Positions 56,101-64,000 of a stretch of DNA of 64,000 nt are shown here, piece by piece. Both the position numbers and the translations under genes were made by a program. Origin of the DNA: Lachnospiraceae bacterium (GTDB taxonomy: Bacteria; Bacillota; Clostridia; Lachnospirales; Lachnospiraceae). Location: positions 1 through 64,000 of the forward strand of contig JALEKK010000004.1 of NCBI GenBank assembly GCA_022769005.1. The letters run 5' to 3'. The notes under the pieces were generated by a model that did no database searches, was not told the DNA's origin, and worked only from the letters and a program-made list of their open reading frames with translations. Every line of letters starts with the position of its first letter. Position 1 is the first letter of the stretch.

Positions 56101-56255
56101 ACGATTATACGGAAGATTCATCATCTGAAAATGCATATGATATGCTTAACGATATCAGCGAATTATATATTTTGGAAGAAAATGATAAATTAGAGGAAAA
56201 GTTGTCCGAATACAATAAGAGACTGATGATAAACAATAAATTCTTCACATTATAA
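53172..56255 (+). CDS. Large cytoplasmic protein of unknown function (DUF5717-like)
   Basis: This 1027-residue protein has no signal peptide or membrane helix. Residues 1-115 look like a beta-sandwich (VVAGDTIRDSITISADG, then KPGETIEGKFIAYTNAGKA). A Lys/Glu-rich coiled region lies near 195-235. Most of the rest (about 240-880) is alpha-helical in the manner of a repeat superhelix, and the C terminus has another beta segment (GIFIYPLVIFAEESFEYRI). From memory it matches an uncharacterised Lachnospiraceae family annotated as DUF5717; this needs a profile search. GGAGGG precedes the ATG, it overlaps rarA by eight bases, and the next gene follows after 15 bases with a strong ribosome-binding site. 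No catalytic motif was seen; a scaffold role is inference. Confidence 0.6.
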   Translation: MNKYLNRLSKGEFDLDIPKIVSCDGKIDRSVVAGDTIRDSITISADGDINGLIESTNKAVIPKEDSFAGKDCIIEFRVDASHSKPGETIEGKFIAYTNAGKAEIKYNFNVIRKTVETPAGIIEDINTFADVYDKDRDAAVHLFMSDDFENVVLHSDSEDTALYREFRKQSNVNTAIRSLLSAKGIRYNVNEKDSEPKIAYRKKEEVIKTFSSAWRKKEQEVERLYLDFRTKIKDFNGFISESKAVLEDGELEKLYNNSEEQDRLYIEYQMTKAMLYALNGEGGAAQNIITSNEELLKIEKEKKSPAYFTAIFIYSLINDSKEVRDTVFNEFNYVLNGIDRTPWQVLYYEYQLDEKRNDNGSMWLARFKDAYSDGCTSPIIYIEAIQILNRQPVLLRMLNSFEIQVLNYAFRYDLLESKLVERFMSVIHEDGRASDEVINFLIREYDRIEKEISAENSKENAEKEADLSKSERLSKLKDSVITALATKLIRAGKVGEKYVPYYAKAIESGHNITLLYEYYLMSHDFNKEVVFPEVVLRYFVFESRIDYHTKAFLYANVLRDRENIADIFHDYEVQIKIFAKTQLKEMHIDKNLKYIYEWIWNDTLTTDESTALSAFKLQNMWEITVDSDDIAYLYIKNKEFTEWKKVPFRDKSAFVCVITEGSSFDDEAMCFIEDMHGNRLAINEVKYEVHRGLNIKMLQHTAASCASEPMYLLYRYMQDKVSEDGDGGLAFAKTLLLRGGLTDEFESELKSLIRKNGVGIPEHYNEAAEELNAELELKKKEELLSKLLYAKCPYRETEKLFKELTDAGIRGLVIDAYISYQSFVYFVKNELCDTYVFNFIGNALKQNKNLLMIEKLAFLKYAGTKDAAPLDKELVPVCNNITDECVMKRYYFNFLKNLQDCLNTPQVLFDKIIIEYHGSIASNVLINGEINMQETVYGIFIYPLVIFAEESFEYRIVEHTVNGNRRKYTSSIEMHRDDYTEDSSSENAYDMLNDISELYILEENDKLEEKLSEYNKRLMINNKFFTL

Positions 56256-56270
56256 AGAAAGGAGGTAAAT

Positions 56271-58268
56271 ATGGATAAGCATGGTCTCATATTGGGATTG
56301 GACATGGAGGACAAAAGAACGCAAATTGCCTTTTTCCATGAACAATCGGGGAAAGTATCTCCTATAAACGATGACGACGGTAAGGCTGTATTTGACAACC
56401 GGGTATCACTGAATGAAATTCTGTCGGATAAATCTTCCGATGCACTGGCTGAATTAGTGGATAAAATGTTAAATGAAGCCATGATAAGAACCGAATCGGA
56501 AAATATTGAGAAAGTATGTATTGTTATTCACAGATATACGGAAGAAAACAGGAGAATCTTCAAAGAAGCCTTAAAAATATTGGGCCTTAACAGGGAACAG
56601 TATATATTAGCCGGTGAAGAGGAGGCGTTTGCGTATTATACATACGATATTCCGGAAGCCGTTTTATATGGCACAAGATTGCTGAATTATACCGAATACG
56701 GAATCGAATCCACGACATTAAGAACTGTATTTTACAAGGGCTATAATGTAATAGGGAATGAAATCCGTGTTCTTAATGACAAAGATATTTGTGCCGTGGC
56801 ATCAGGTGAATTGGATATCTCGGTTGTTGAAGATAAGATTGCGGACTTTTTCAAATCATTTGAAAAAGAGCAAAGAGTTTCAAGCATATACCTTACGGGA
56901 CCGGGATTTGACAGAGATAATATATCCGAAAACATCGTTAAATCATTAAACGGAAGAGGAGTCAGGATATTTGCGGGACAGAATCTGTTTGTTAAAGGCG
57001 CATGCATTATGGCAACTTCATGTATATTGCCGGCATATAATCCGTTCAGCAAGTCCGGATCAATAAAAAACATGAATACCCCGATAGGGAAAAATTCCGT
57101 TTACGGAACTGTTCTTGCATGTAAAAACAGGACGACGGTTTCAATTGCGCTCAGTGTTTTGAGAGAAAATGAAAAAGAGAACATAGAGATAGTTTCTCTG
57201 GGCAAAAATACGGATTCACAGGAAACTTCATTTGAATGTATTCTTACGGACAGAAATGCAATGCAGATATACATTACGCCCATAGGCAAAACGCCGAGAA
57301 GAGTAGTTATAGATTTGAGTGAATTTCCGGTAAGAGAAAATAAGACAACAAGAGTCAGAGTGTCATTATCATTTAAAAATGAGGATATGTGCACATTTTC
57401 AATAAGTGACCTGGGCTTCGGAGACATATTTAAATCGTCGGGTAAAACGGTTACACGCACATTTGATTTTAATATTGAAGAGAATGCGGAAACGAGTATG
57501 CCATGCAGTGTGCTGTTAACGAACGGAATAAGGAGCGAAACGGGATTTTCTCTCGCCGAAACCGGAGTAAGGATACATTCCGCAGAGGAACTTTGTTATT
57601 ATATTTATTGCAATATTTTTCTTATGCAAAGGACATTCTTTAATTCGGAATTGCTGGAATTTATTGCGAATGATTTGAAGTTAAAAGATTTGGCCGATAA
57701 ATTATACAGGCAGATTAAAAACGGAGCGTCCCTAAACTTTATATTATTATCGCTTTTTAAGCTGGTTGATTATTATTCCGAAGAAGATATAAAAAAGATA
57801 GAACCCGTTTTAGACTCAATGGAGACGGCAGATCCGAGGCTGAGATTATATTCAATAGCCAAGGCCTTTATATCCAATAATATGTTCGGAAGAGCCGTTC
57901 CGATATTAAATAATCTTACAAAGGAACAAAATGATCCGACTCTTCCGATAAGTTTTATACCGGATGTGTATAATGCACTGGGTATTGCATATGCCAATTT
58001 GTTTATGTACAGGCAGGCAGCGGAATGTTTTGAGGAATCATATAAAAACAGCCGGGACGATACGCTGATACATAAGATAATCATATCAAGGCTGTTGTCG
58101 GATACAAAAAGCGACCAGGATATTTCTCCGGTCGAATATGAGCAGATTAAAAATATGCTTGCGGACTTTGATAATTTGAGCAGAATAAATATCAACAATT
58201 TAAGTGATAAGGGAAATACGCTTATATCTGAATTAAAGCGGGAATACAAGAAAAAGACTACAATCTAA
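56271..58268 (+). CDS. Degenerate actin/Hsp70-like domain plus helical repeats, unknown function (DUF5716-like)
   Basis: This 665-residue cytoplasmic protein starts with LILGLDMEDKRTQIAFF (residues 6-22), similar to the phosphate-1 motif of Hsp70/actin ATPases. The segment VCIVIHRYTEENRRIFKEAL followed by GLNREQYILAGEEEAFAYY (about 82-122) parallels the Hsp70 connect-1 region. YLTGPGFDRDN (about 208-218) resembles the adenosine motif. The phosphate-2 loop is poor: NYTEYGIES in place of an Asp-Gly-Gly loop, so hydrolysis is doubtful. Residues about 480-640 are TPR-like helices. It matches my recollection of DUF5716. AAAGGAGG precedes the ATG. It is paired with the 53172 gene and followed by pheS after 18 bases. 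Confidence 0.6.
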   Translation: MDKHGLILGLDMEDKRTQIAFFHEQSGKVSPINDDDGKAVFDNRVSLNEILSDKSSDALAELVDKMLNEAMIRTESENIEKVCIVIHRYTEENRRIFKEALKILGLNREQYILAGEEEAFAYYTYDIPEAVLYGTRLLNYTEYGIESTTLRTVFYKGYNVIGNEIRVLNDKDICAVASGELDISVVEDKIADFFKSFEKEQRVSSIYLTGPGFDRDNISENIVKSLNGRGVRIFAGQNLFVKGACIMATSCILPAYNPFSKSGSIKNMNTPIGKNSVYGTVLACKNRTTVSIALSVLRENEKENIEIVSLGKNTDSQETSFECILTDRNAMQIYITPIGKTPRRVVIDLSEFPVRENKTTRVRVSLSFKNEDMCTFSISDLGFGDIFKSSGKTVTRTFDFNIEENAETSMPCSVLLTNGIRSETGFSLAETGVRIHSAEELCYYIYCNIFLMQRTFFNSELLEFIANDLKLKDLADKLYRQIKNGASLNFILLSLFKLVDYYSEEDIKKIEPVLDSMETADPRLRLYSIAKAFISNNMFGRAVPILNNLTKEQNDPTLPISFIPDVYNALGIAYANLFMYRQAAECFEESYKNSRDDTLIHKIIISRLLSDTKSDQDISPVEYEQIKNMLADFDNLSRININNLSDKGNTLISELKREYKKKTTI

Positions 58269-58286
58269 CCTGTTATGGAGAAGAGT

Positions 58287-59315
58287 ATGAGTACAATAGA
58301 AAACAAAATAAAAGAAATTCGAGACAGAGTTACGGACGCAATAAAAAATGCCGCAACGTTGGAATTTCTCAATGATTTAAGAGTAAAGACAATCGGAAAA
58401 AAGGGTGAACTGACGGAAATAATGAAGTCCATGAAGGATATTCCGAAGGAAGAGAAACCTAAATTCGGTCAGTTGGTTAATGAACTACGAAATGAAGTGG
58501 AAGAGCTTATTTCTTCAACAACCACACGAATAAAAAGAGAGATAAGACAGAGACAGCTTGAGGAGGAGACCATTGACGTTACTCTTCCGGCAAAGAAGTC
58601 CGAAAGGGGACATAAGCATCCGAATCAGGTTGCATTGGAAGAAATAGAGAGAATATTTACCGGTTTGGGATATAAGGTTGTATTCGGACCTGAGGTGGAA
58701 TATGACTATTACAACTTTGAAGCTCTCAACATACCTGCCGATCATCCCGCAAAGGACGAGCAGGACACATTTTACATTAATGAAGATATCGTTTTGAGAA
58801 CTCAAACTTCTCCTGTTCAGGTTCGCGAGATGGAAAAAGGGAAAATTCCTATCAGAATGATTGCTCCCGGACGCGTATTCAGATCCGATGAAGTAGATGC
58901 GACACATTCTCCTTGTTTCCATCAGGTTGAAGGAATGGTAATCGATGAGGGAATTACATTCGCTGATCTTAAAGGTACTCTTGAAGCGTTTGCAAAGAAA
59001 ATGTTCGGAGAAAATACAAAAGTTAAGTTCAGACCTCATCATTTCCCGTTTACGGAACCGAGCGCCGAAATGGACGTTACATGCTTTAAATGCGGCGGCA
59101 AAGGATGCAGAATGTGTAAGGGCGAAGGTTGGATAGAAATTCTCGGCTGCGGAATGATTCATCCGAATGTGCTTGACAGATGTAATGTGGACAGAAAAAA
59201 ATATTCGGGTTTTGCATTTGGTATCGGTCTTGAGAGAATTGCGCTTTTAAAATATGAAATAGACGATATGAGGCTGCTTTACGAAAATGATGTGAGATTT
59301 TTAAAGCAATTTTAA
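58287..59315 (+). CDS. pheS: Phenylalanine-tRNA ligase alpha subunit
   Basis: This 342-residue subunit holds the class II active site of the alpha2beta2 enzyme. It has an N-terminal coiled coil (residues 1-90). Then come motif 1 around GHKHPNQVALEEIERIF, motif 2 in MIAPGRVFRSDEVDATHSPC (about residues 193-212) and motif 3 in GFAFGIGLERIALLKY. The ATG at 58287 lies six bases after GGAG, whereas the ATG at 58275 has no site. It follows the 56271 gene with an 18-base gap, so it may be co-transcribed with it. Confidence 0.95.
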   Translation: MSTIENKIKEIRDRVTDAIKNAATLEFLNDLRVKTIGKKGELTEIMKSMKDIPKEEKPKFGQLVNELRNEVEELISSTTTRIKREIRQRQLEEETIDVTLPAKKSERGHKHPNQVALEEIERIFTGLGYKVVFGPEVEYDYYNFEALNIPADHPAKDEQDTFYINEDIVLRTQTSPVQVREMEKGKIPIRMIAPGRVFRSDEVDATHSPCFHQVEGMVIDEGITFADLKGTLEAFAKKMFGENTKVKFRPHHFPFTEPSAEMDVTCFKCGGKGCRMCKGEGWIEILGCGMIHPNVLDRCNVDRKKYSGFAFGIGLERIALLKYEIDDMRLLYENDVRFLKQF

Positions 59316-59383
59316 TACGGACTGTAATATTATATTAGGAAATTACAGGTACAGTACCGAATGCGGAATTAAGAGGAATATAT

Positions 59384-61828
59384 ATGGATACTTCAAAGAG
59401 ATGGTTAAATGCTTTGGTTCCGGGATTAGAGAATATATCGGATAAGGACTATGCCGATGCAATGACTCTTTCGGGAACCAAGGTCGAGAATTACAAAAGA
59501 TTAGACAAAAACCTTGAAAAAATAACGGTCGGTGAGATTGTAAGCATTGAAAAACATCCCGATGCAGATAAACTTAAGGTTTGCAAAGTAAATATCGGAA
59601 ACGAAATAATACAAATCGTAACGGGGGCAGGGAATGTTGAAACAGGACAGCTTGTGCCTGTCGTATTAAGCGGCGGAAAGGTTGCGGCTGCACACGGAGA
59701 TCCTAAAACATATGAAGACGGGATTAAAATAAAAAAAGGTAAACTTCGCGGAATAGAATCTGACGGTATGATGTGCGGAATTGAAGAACTCGGCGCAAGC
59801 AGAGATCAGTATCCGGAAGCTCCGGAAGACGGAATATATGTATTTAATTGTGAAGGATCCGTAAGAGACGTAAAGCCGGGTGACGACGCAATAGAGAAGC
59901 TCGGACTGAGAGATACGATCACAGAATACGAGATTACCAACAACAGAGTGGACTGTTACAGCGTTATCGGAATTGCGAGGGAGGCAGCTGCCACATTTAA
60001 TCTTAAGTTTGTTCCTCCGGTTGTTCCTGAAACCGGAAACGGAGAAAACATAAACGATTACATTAAGGTAACCGTAAAGGATACGGACCTTTGTTCAAGA
60101 TATGTATCAAGAGCTGTAAAAAACATTAAAATCGCTCCTTCTCCTTTATGGATACAGGACAGACTTATTGCAAGCGGTATCAGACCTATAAATAACATAG
60201 TGGATATTACAAATTATGTAATGGTTGAAACCGGTCAGCCTATGCATGCATTTGATTACAACACGATTCGCGGTAAAGAGATTATTGTTGCAAGGGCAAA
60301 TGACGGAGAGATATTTAAGACTCTTGACGAAGCGGAGAGAAAGCTTGACAAAGATATACTTATGATAAATGACGGCGAAGGAGCCATAGGTATTGCAGGC
60401 ATTATGGGCGGCGAGAATTCAAAAATAACGGAAGATGCGGAAACAGTTATTTTTGAGGCTGCCACTTTTAACGGTACAAACATCAGAAAGTCAGCTAAGA
60501 GACTTTCCATGAGAACGGATGCATCGGGCAAATTTGAAAAGGGACTTGATCCGGAACTTGCTCTCTATGCCATGAACAGGGCATGTGCGCTTATTGAAGA
60601 ATTAGGAGCGGGTGAAGTTGTCGGAGGATGTATTGATATATATCCTAATCCGGCGGTTAAGAAGATAATCGAATTTGAACCGGAAAGTTACAACAGACTT
60701 CTCGGAACCGATATATCAAAAGAAGATATGCTCGGTTATCTTAACAATATTGAAATCGAATATGATGAGAAGAATAACAGTCTTATTATTCCTACGTTCA
60801 GACAGGATTTGAACAACGATGCCGATATTGCTGAGGAAGTTGCCAGATTTTTCGGATATAAGAATATTCCGACAACTATTCCGAAGGGAAGCAATGCAGG
60901 TCTTGAAATAGGTGGGATTTCGGTTGAAGAGAGAATTAAAAATACTGCCATGGACAGTCTTCTTGCAAGCGGATATTCACAGATAATGACATATTCCTTC
61001 GAAAGTCCGAAAGTATTTGATAAATTAAAGCTTTTAAAGGTTGCCGCCGCAAGAAAAACCGTTGAAATCTTTAATCCTCTGGGAGAAGATTATTCCATTA
61101 TGCGTACACTGCCTGTTAACGGTATGCTTACAAGTATTTCCACAAATTATAACAGGAACAATTCAAATGTGAAATTATTTGAATATGCGAAAGTATATAT
61201 TCCTACGGAAGATAAAAATGCTCTTCCGACGGAACTTGAAAAACTTACCATGGCATTTTACGGTAACGGAGATTTCTACACATTAAAGGGTGATGTTGAA
61301 AATGTATTCGAATCTCTTAGGATGAATAAGAGGGTCACATATAAAGCAACATCGAGAAGACCGTTTATTCATCCGGGACGTCAGGCGGACATTTATTACG
61401 GCGATAAATACATTGGATATCTCGGACAGATTCATCCGGATGTGGCGGACAATTACAATATTGATACAGAGGTATATATGGCTGTTATCGATACCGAAAC
61501 ACTGTATGATTACGCTTCATTCGATATAAAGTACGCAGGTATCGCCAACTTCCCGGCTGTAAAAAGAGATCTCAGTTTAACGGTTGAGAGAACCGTTCCC
61601 GTCGGAGGAATTGAAGCCGTGATTATTGAAGGCGGCGGAGATTTGCTTGAAGATGTTAAGCTGTTTGATGTATATGAGGGAGACAGAATCGATACAGGAC
61701 TTAAGTCCGTTGCATTCTCAATAACTCTGAGAGCTAAGGACAGAACCCTTTCCGATGAAGAAATAAACAATACAATGAACAATATAATCGGTAAACTTGA
61801 AGCGTTTGGTGCGGAACTCAGAAAATAA
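59384..61828 (+). CDS. pheT: Phenylalanine-tRNA ligase beta subunit
   Basis: This 814-residue subunit has an N-terminal tRNA-binding OB domain (SIEKHPDADKLKVCKVNIG, about residues 56-74). Next is the B3/B4 editing domain (TNYVMVETGQPMHAFDYN, about 279-296; GIAGIMGGENSKI), then B5, a catalytic-like core (YSFESPKVFDKL), and a C-terminal ferredoxin-fold anticodon-binding domain starting about 720 (FPAVKRDLSLTVERTVPVG). Length and domain order are normal. It follows pheS by 68 bases behind AAGAGGAA. A very strong terminator follows. Confidence 0.96.
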   Translation: MDTSKRWLNALVPGLENISDKDYADAMTLSGTKVENYKRLDKNLEKITVGEIVSIEKHPDADKLKVCKVNIGNEIIQIVTGAGNVETGQLVPVVLSGGKVAAAHGDPKTYEDGIKIKKGKLRGIESDGMMCGIEELGASRDQYPEAPEDGIYVFNCEGSVRDVKPGDDAIEKLGLRDTITEYEITNNRVDCYSVIGIAREAAATFNLKFVPPVVPETGNGENINDYIKVTVKDTDLCSRYVSRAVKNIKIAPSPLWIQDRLIASGIRPINNIVDITNYVMVETGQPMHAFDYNTIRGKEIIVARANDGEIFKTLDEAERKLDKDILMINDGEGAIGIAGIMGGENSKITEDAETVIFEAATFNGTNIRKSAKRLSMRTDASGKFEKGLDPELALYAMNRACALIEELGAGEVVGGCIDIYPNPAVKKIIEFEPESYNRLLGTDISKEDMLGYLNNIEIEYDEKNNSLIIPTFRQDLNNDADIAEEVARFFGYKNIPTTIPKGSNAGLEIGGISVEERIKNTAMDSLLASGYSQIMTYSFESPKVFDKLKLLKVAAARKTVEIFNPLGEDYSIMRTLPVNGMLTSISTNYNRNNSNVKLFEYAKVYIPTEDKNALPTELEKLTMAFYGNGDFYTLKGDVENVFESLRMNKRVTYKATSRRPFIHPGRQADIYYGDKYIGYLGQIHPDVADNYNIDTEVYMAVIDTETLYDYASFDIKYAGIANFPAVKRDLSLTVERTVPVGGIEAVIIEGGGDLLEDVKLFDVYEGDRIDTGLKSVAFSITLRAKDRTLSDEEINNTMNNIIGKLEAFGAELRK

Positions 61829-61937
61829 CGGCAGTTTTGATAATCAATATTGTCGGTTTACTTTTGACGTACAATTAAAGGATATCGGTCTATAGAATCA
61901 GGCTTAATCCGTTGTTCATAATGATATGACAAAAAGG

Positions 61938-61990
61938 CGCTCAGCCCGTATATGTTATATAAGAGTAACATATACGGGCTGAGCGTTTTA
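61938..61990. terminator. Bidirectional terminator between pheT and the GT2 gene
   Basis: A perfect 20-bp stem (61938-61957 with 61966-61985), starting CGCTCAGCCC, has an 8-base TATAAGAG loop. TTTTATTATT follows on the + strand and a T-rich run on the - strand. It separates convergent pheT and the - strand GT2. Confidence 0.92.
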
Positions 61991-62066
61991 TTATTAAGTA
62001 TTATATTCGGAGAATGCGGTAATTCGATCCGTCACGAGGATTCATGTCATTTCCGCAGGACTGTTA

Positions 62067-63023
62067 TTAGTCACGTTTCTCCGTTGTGCTTTCGCTTTTA
62101 TATCTGTTATTGACTTCGGTTTTAGATGAAATTATATATCGGGGTCTTCCTTTTACTTCTTCATATATTTTTGCAATATAATATCCTATCACACCTATGC
62201 TGAGCATTATTACACTGCTTGTAAAACAGAGGAGAATAATTACGGTTGTAAATCCTCCTATTGAATTGCCGGTAAATTTCTGTACAAGTGCAATTATGCT
62301 CAGGACAATACCCATAATAAGCACGGCAATGCCGCAGTACAATATTATGTACATGGGTCTTGTTGTAAATGACGTAATATTGGAAAGAGCATATTTTATA
62401 AGAGACATTCTGCTCCACTTCGACTCACCGCCTTCACGTTTTGCGACGTCATATCGTACGGATGTTTTTTTAAAACCCACCCAAGAGGACAGAGCTCTGA
62501 AGAAAGTATTTTTTTCAGGCATATTCAGCAATGTATTAATAACTTTTCTGTCTAATAGCTTATAGTCCGAGGAGTCGGACATATCAGTTCCCGTTTCCTT
62601 GCTCATTATTTTATAAAAGCGGTTGGCGGCAAGGCTGTGAGTTATTTTTTCTTCACCCCTGTATGATTTAACGCCTTCGACTATTTCGTAACCGTCCTTC
62701 CACAATTTATACATTTCGGGGATCTTTTCGGGAGGATGCTGCAGGTCGCAGTCGATAACGACACAAGCGTCTCCGATGCATTCGGCGAGCCCTGCGAATA
62801 TGGCGGATTCTTTTCCGAAATTTCTTGAGAAACAGACACCTTTAATATCGGGATTGTCATAAGAAAGTTGTTCTATTACAGTCCATGTACCGTCTGACGA
62901 TCCGTCATTAACAAATATTATTTCATATTCGATATTATTATCGCGAAGTATGGATGTAATGGTTTCCGCTGTTTTTTTAATTATTTTTTCTTCATTATAT
63001 GATGGAATAATGACAGATAACAT
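62067..63023 (-). CDS. Glycosyltransferase family 2, DPM/GtrB-like with two C-terminal membrane helices
   Basis: This 318-residue protein should make a polyprenyl-phosphate-linked sugar. The GT-A domain has LSVIIPSYNEEKII (residues 2-15), IIFVNDGSSDGTW, VCFSRNFGKESAIFAGL and the CDLQHPPEKIPEM metal site (about residues 92-104). Two membrane helices are at about 230-255 and 266-290, as in YkcC/CsbB/GtrB enzymes. GGAAAGGAT precedes the start. It stands alone on the - strand, convergent to pheT and divergent from queA. The GtrA-like protein at 10308 could be its flippase partner, which is inference. Confidence 0.9.
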   Translation of the reverse strand: MLSVIIPSYNEEKIIKKTAETITSILRDNNIEYEIIFVNDGSSDGTWTVIEQLSYDNPDIKGVCFSRNFGKESAIFAGLAECIGDACVVIDCDLQHPPEKIPEMYKLWKDGYEIVEGVKSYRGEEKITHSLAANRFYKIMSKETGTDMSDSSDYKLLDRKVINTLLNMPEKNTFFRALSSWVGFKKTSVRYDVAKREGGESKWSRMSLIKYALSNITSFTTRPMYIILYCGIAVLIMGIVLSIIALVQKFTGNSIGGFTTVIILLCFTSSVIMLSIGVIGYYIAKIYEEVKGRPRYIISSKTEVNNRYKSESTTEKRD

Positions 63024-63228
63024 TGCAATATCCTTTCCAAACAGATGTAAGTGAATTATATTTTACACTATCGGAAATAAAAATGCTGATTATATTGTTA
63101 AATAAAATGCAAAAAAAGTAACGATAACATTTTTTTATAATGCGCGGATAATAAGAAGTATTAAGTACTGTAAAAAAACAGTATTATGAATTATACTGAT
63201 AGAATTGAATTAATGAAGAGAGGCTGCT

Positions 63229-64000
63229 ATGGATAAGTTAAATGTAAGTGATTATGATTATTTTCTTCCCGAAGAGCAGATTGCACAGGATCCGCTTGCG
63301 GACAGATCGTCATCAAAGCTTTTGGTATTGGATAAAAATACGGGTAAAACAAGTCATCATGTATTTAAAGAAGTAATTGATTTTCTAAATCCCGGAGACT
63401 GTCTTTGCATAAATAATACGAAGGTAATACCCGCGAGATTAATAGGCAGGAAAAAAACGGGAGGAGTAGTAGAAGTATTACTTCTTAAAAGGCTTGAAGA
63501 TGAAAAGTCAAAATGGGAAGTTCTTACACGACCGGGCAAAAAGGCAAGAGTGGGTGACGAAATCATCTTCGGAGGAGAGGGAGAATATGATTTTGAGCTT
63601 TTATGCAGGGTTACGGAGGTAAAAGACGACGGCAATCGAATCGTTGAATTTGAGTATGACGGTATATTTGAAGAAATACTGGATAAGCTGGGTCAGATGC
63701 CGCTGCCGCCGTATATTACTCACAGACTTGAAGATAAGAACAGATATCAGACAGTTTACGCTAAAATAGAAGGCTCAGCGGCGGCGCCTACGGCAGGTCT
63801 CCATTTTACAAAGGACCTTTTGGAAAAGATAAAGGAAAAGGGAGTAAAGATAGTATCGGTTACGCTTCATGTGGGACTGGGAACATTCAGACCGGTGCAG
63901 GTGGAGAATATATTGGATCACAAAATGCATTCAGAGTATTACGAAGTGAGCGAAGAAACCGCAAAGATACTTAATGATACGAAGGCTGCCGGAGGAAGAA
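63229..64000 (+). CDS. queA: S-adenosylmethionine:tRNA ribosyltransferase-isomerase, 5' part (runs off window)
   Basis: The frame opens at ATG 63229 behind GAAGAGAGG and stays open for 257 codons to the window end; full-length QueA is about 340 residues. It transfers and isomerises the ribose of S-adenosylmethionine onto preQ1-tRNA to form epoxyqueuosine. Diagnostic segments are [17 protein letters not shown] (about residues 9-25), [37 protein letters not shown] (about 181-196), the family hallmark, and [10 protein letters not shown]. The preceding 200 bases are AT-rich, with no clear promoter. Confidence 0.94.
   Translation, partial: MDKLNVSDYDYFLPEEQIAQDPLADRSSSKLLVLDKNTGKTSHHVFKEVIDFLNPGDCLCINNTKVIPARLIGRKKTGGVVEVLLLKRLEDEKSKWEVLTRPGKKARVGDEIIFGGEGEYDFELLCRVTEVKDDGNRIVEFEYDGIFEEILDKLGQMPLPPYITHRLEDKNRYQTVYAKIEGSAAAPTAGLHFTKDLLEKIKEKGVKIVSVTLHVGLGTFRPVQVENILDHKMHSEYYEVSEETAKILNDTKAAGGR

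Noticed and set aside
58515-59162. 215-codon open frame on the - strand inside pheS
   Set aside because: It is fully covered by the conserved pheS catalytic domain; the translation shows no recognisable motif.

Overview
The window is 64 kb of a low-GC, Gram-positive chromosome. It most likely comes from a member of the Lachnospiraceae (Clostridia). The evidence is the rpsK-rpsD-rpoA-rplQ-ecfA-ecfA' order, an enlarged L17, a dimeric-type glycyl-tRNA synthetase, a type 1B PyrD with PyrK, a DUF3793-flavodoxin cassette, and a pair of very large unknown proteins (53172-58268) that I recall from this family. No phage, insertion sequence, CRISPR array, rRNA or tRNA was seen. Genes are tightly packed, mostly on the + strand, with good Shine-Dalgarno sites and clear hairpin terminators.

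Layout. 1-2310: end of the ribosomal alpha operon. 2416-11651: an ECF vitamin-transporter module (ecfA1, ecfA2 and, 4 kb further on, ecfT) plus truA. The module is interrupted by an acyl-ACP thioesterase, a DUF3793-flavodoxin-HMA operon with an unusually structured leader, and corA on the other strand. A candidate small RNA or attenuator sits just before ecfT. 12062-17989: a polysaccharide operon with two glycosyltransferases, a Wzm/Wzt-type ABC exporter and a UDP-sugar dehydrogenase. 18026-24617: a complete phosphate regulon (pstSCAB-phoU-phoP-phoR) behind a Pho-box-like repeat. 24712-30725: mannose-1-phosphate guanylyltransferase on the - strand, then a + strand operon of a small membrane protein, a DEDDh exonuclease, two glycosyltransferases and a Wzy-like membrane protein. 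30764-37718: housekeeping genes trpS, nrdR, yqeG-like, an aroE-aroK fusion, aroQ, efp, rpmE and guaB. 37813-44937: argS, a GT2 glycosyltransferase and pyrC-pyrF-pyrK-pyrD. 44936-48598 (- strand): an MraY-like transferase, a Wzx-like flippase with a long acidic tail, and a polyprenyl-phosphate sugar transferase. 48794-61990: glyS, a zinc-ribbon/membrane/repeat protein, rarA, the two large unknown proteins, pheS and pheT. 62067 to the end: a DPM-like GT2 (- strand) and the 5' part of queA.

How it fits together. Cell-envelope polysaccharide genes are spread over four blocks between housekeeping genes. They supply sugar nucleotides (GDP-mannose, UDP-uronate), initiating and elongating glycosyltransferases, and parts of both ABC-dependent and Wzx/Wzy-dependent export. 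The most promising undescribed items are the 53172/56271 protein pair, in which one partner carries a degenerate actin/Hsp70-like ATPase domain, and the two structured non-coding regions at 5012-5383 and 7994-8110. All assignments were made by eye from motifs; no database search was possible.
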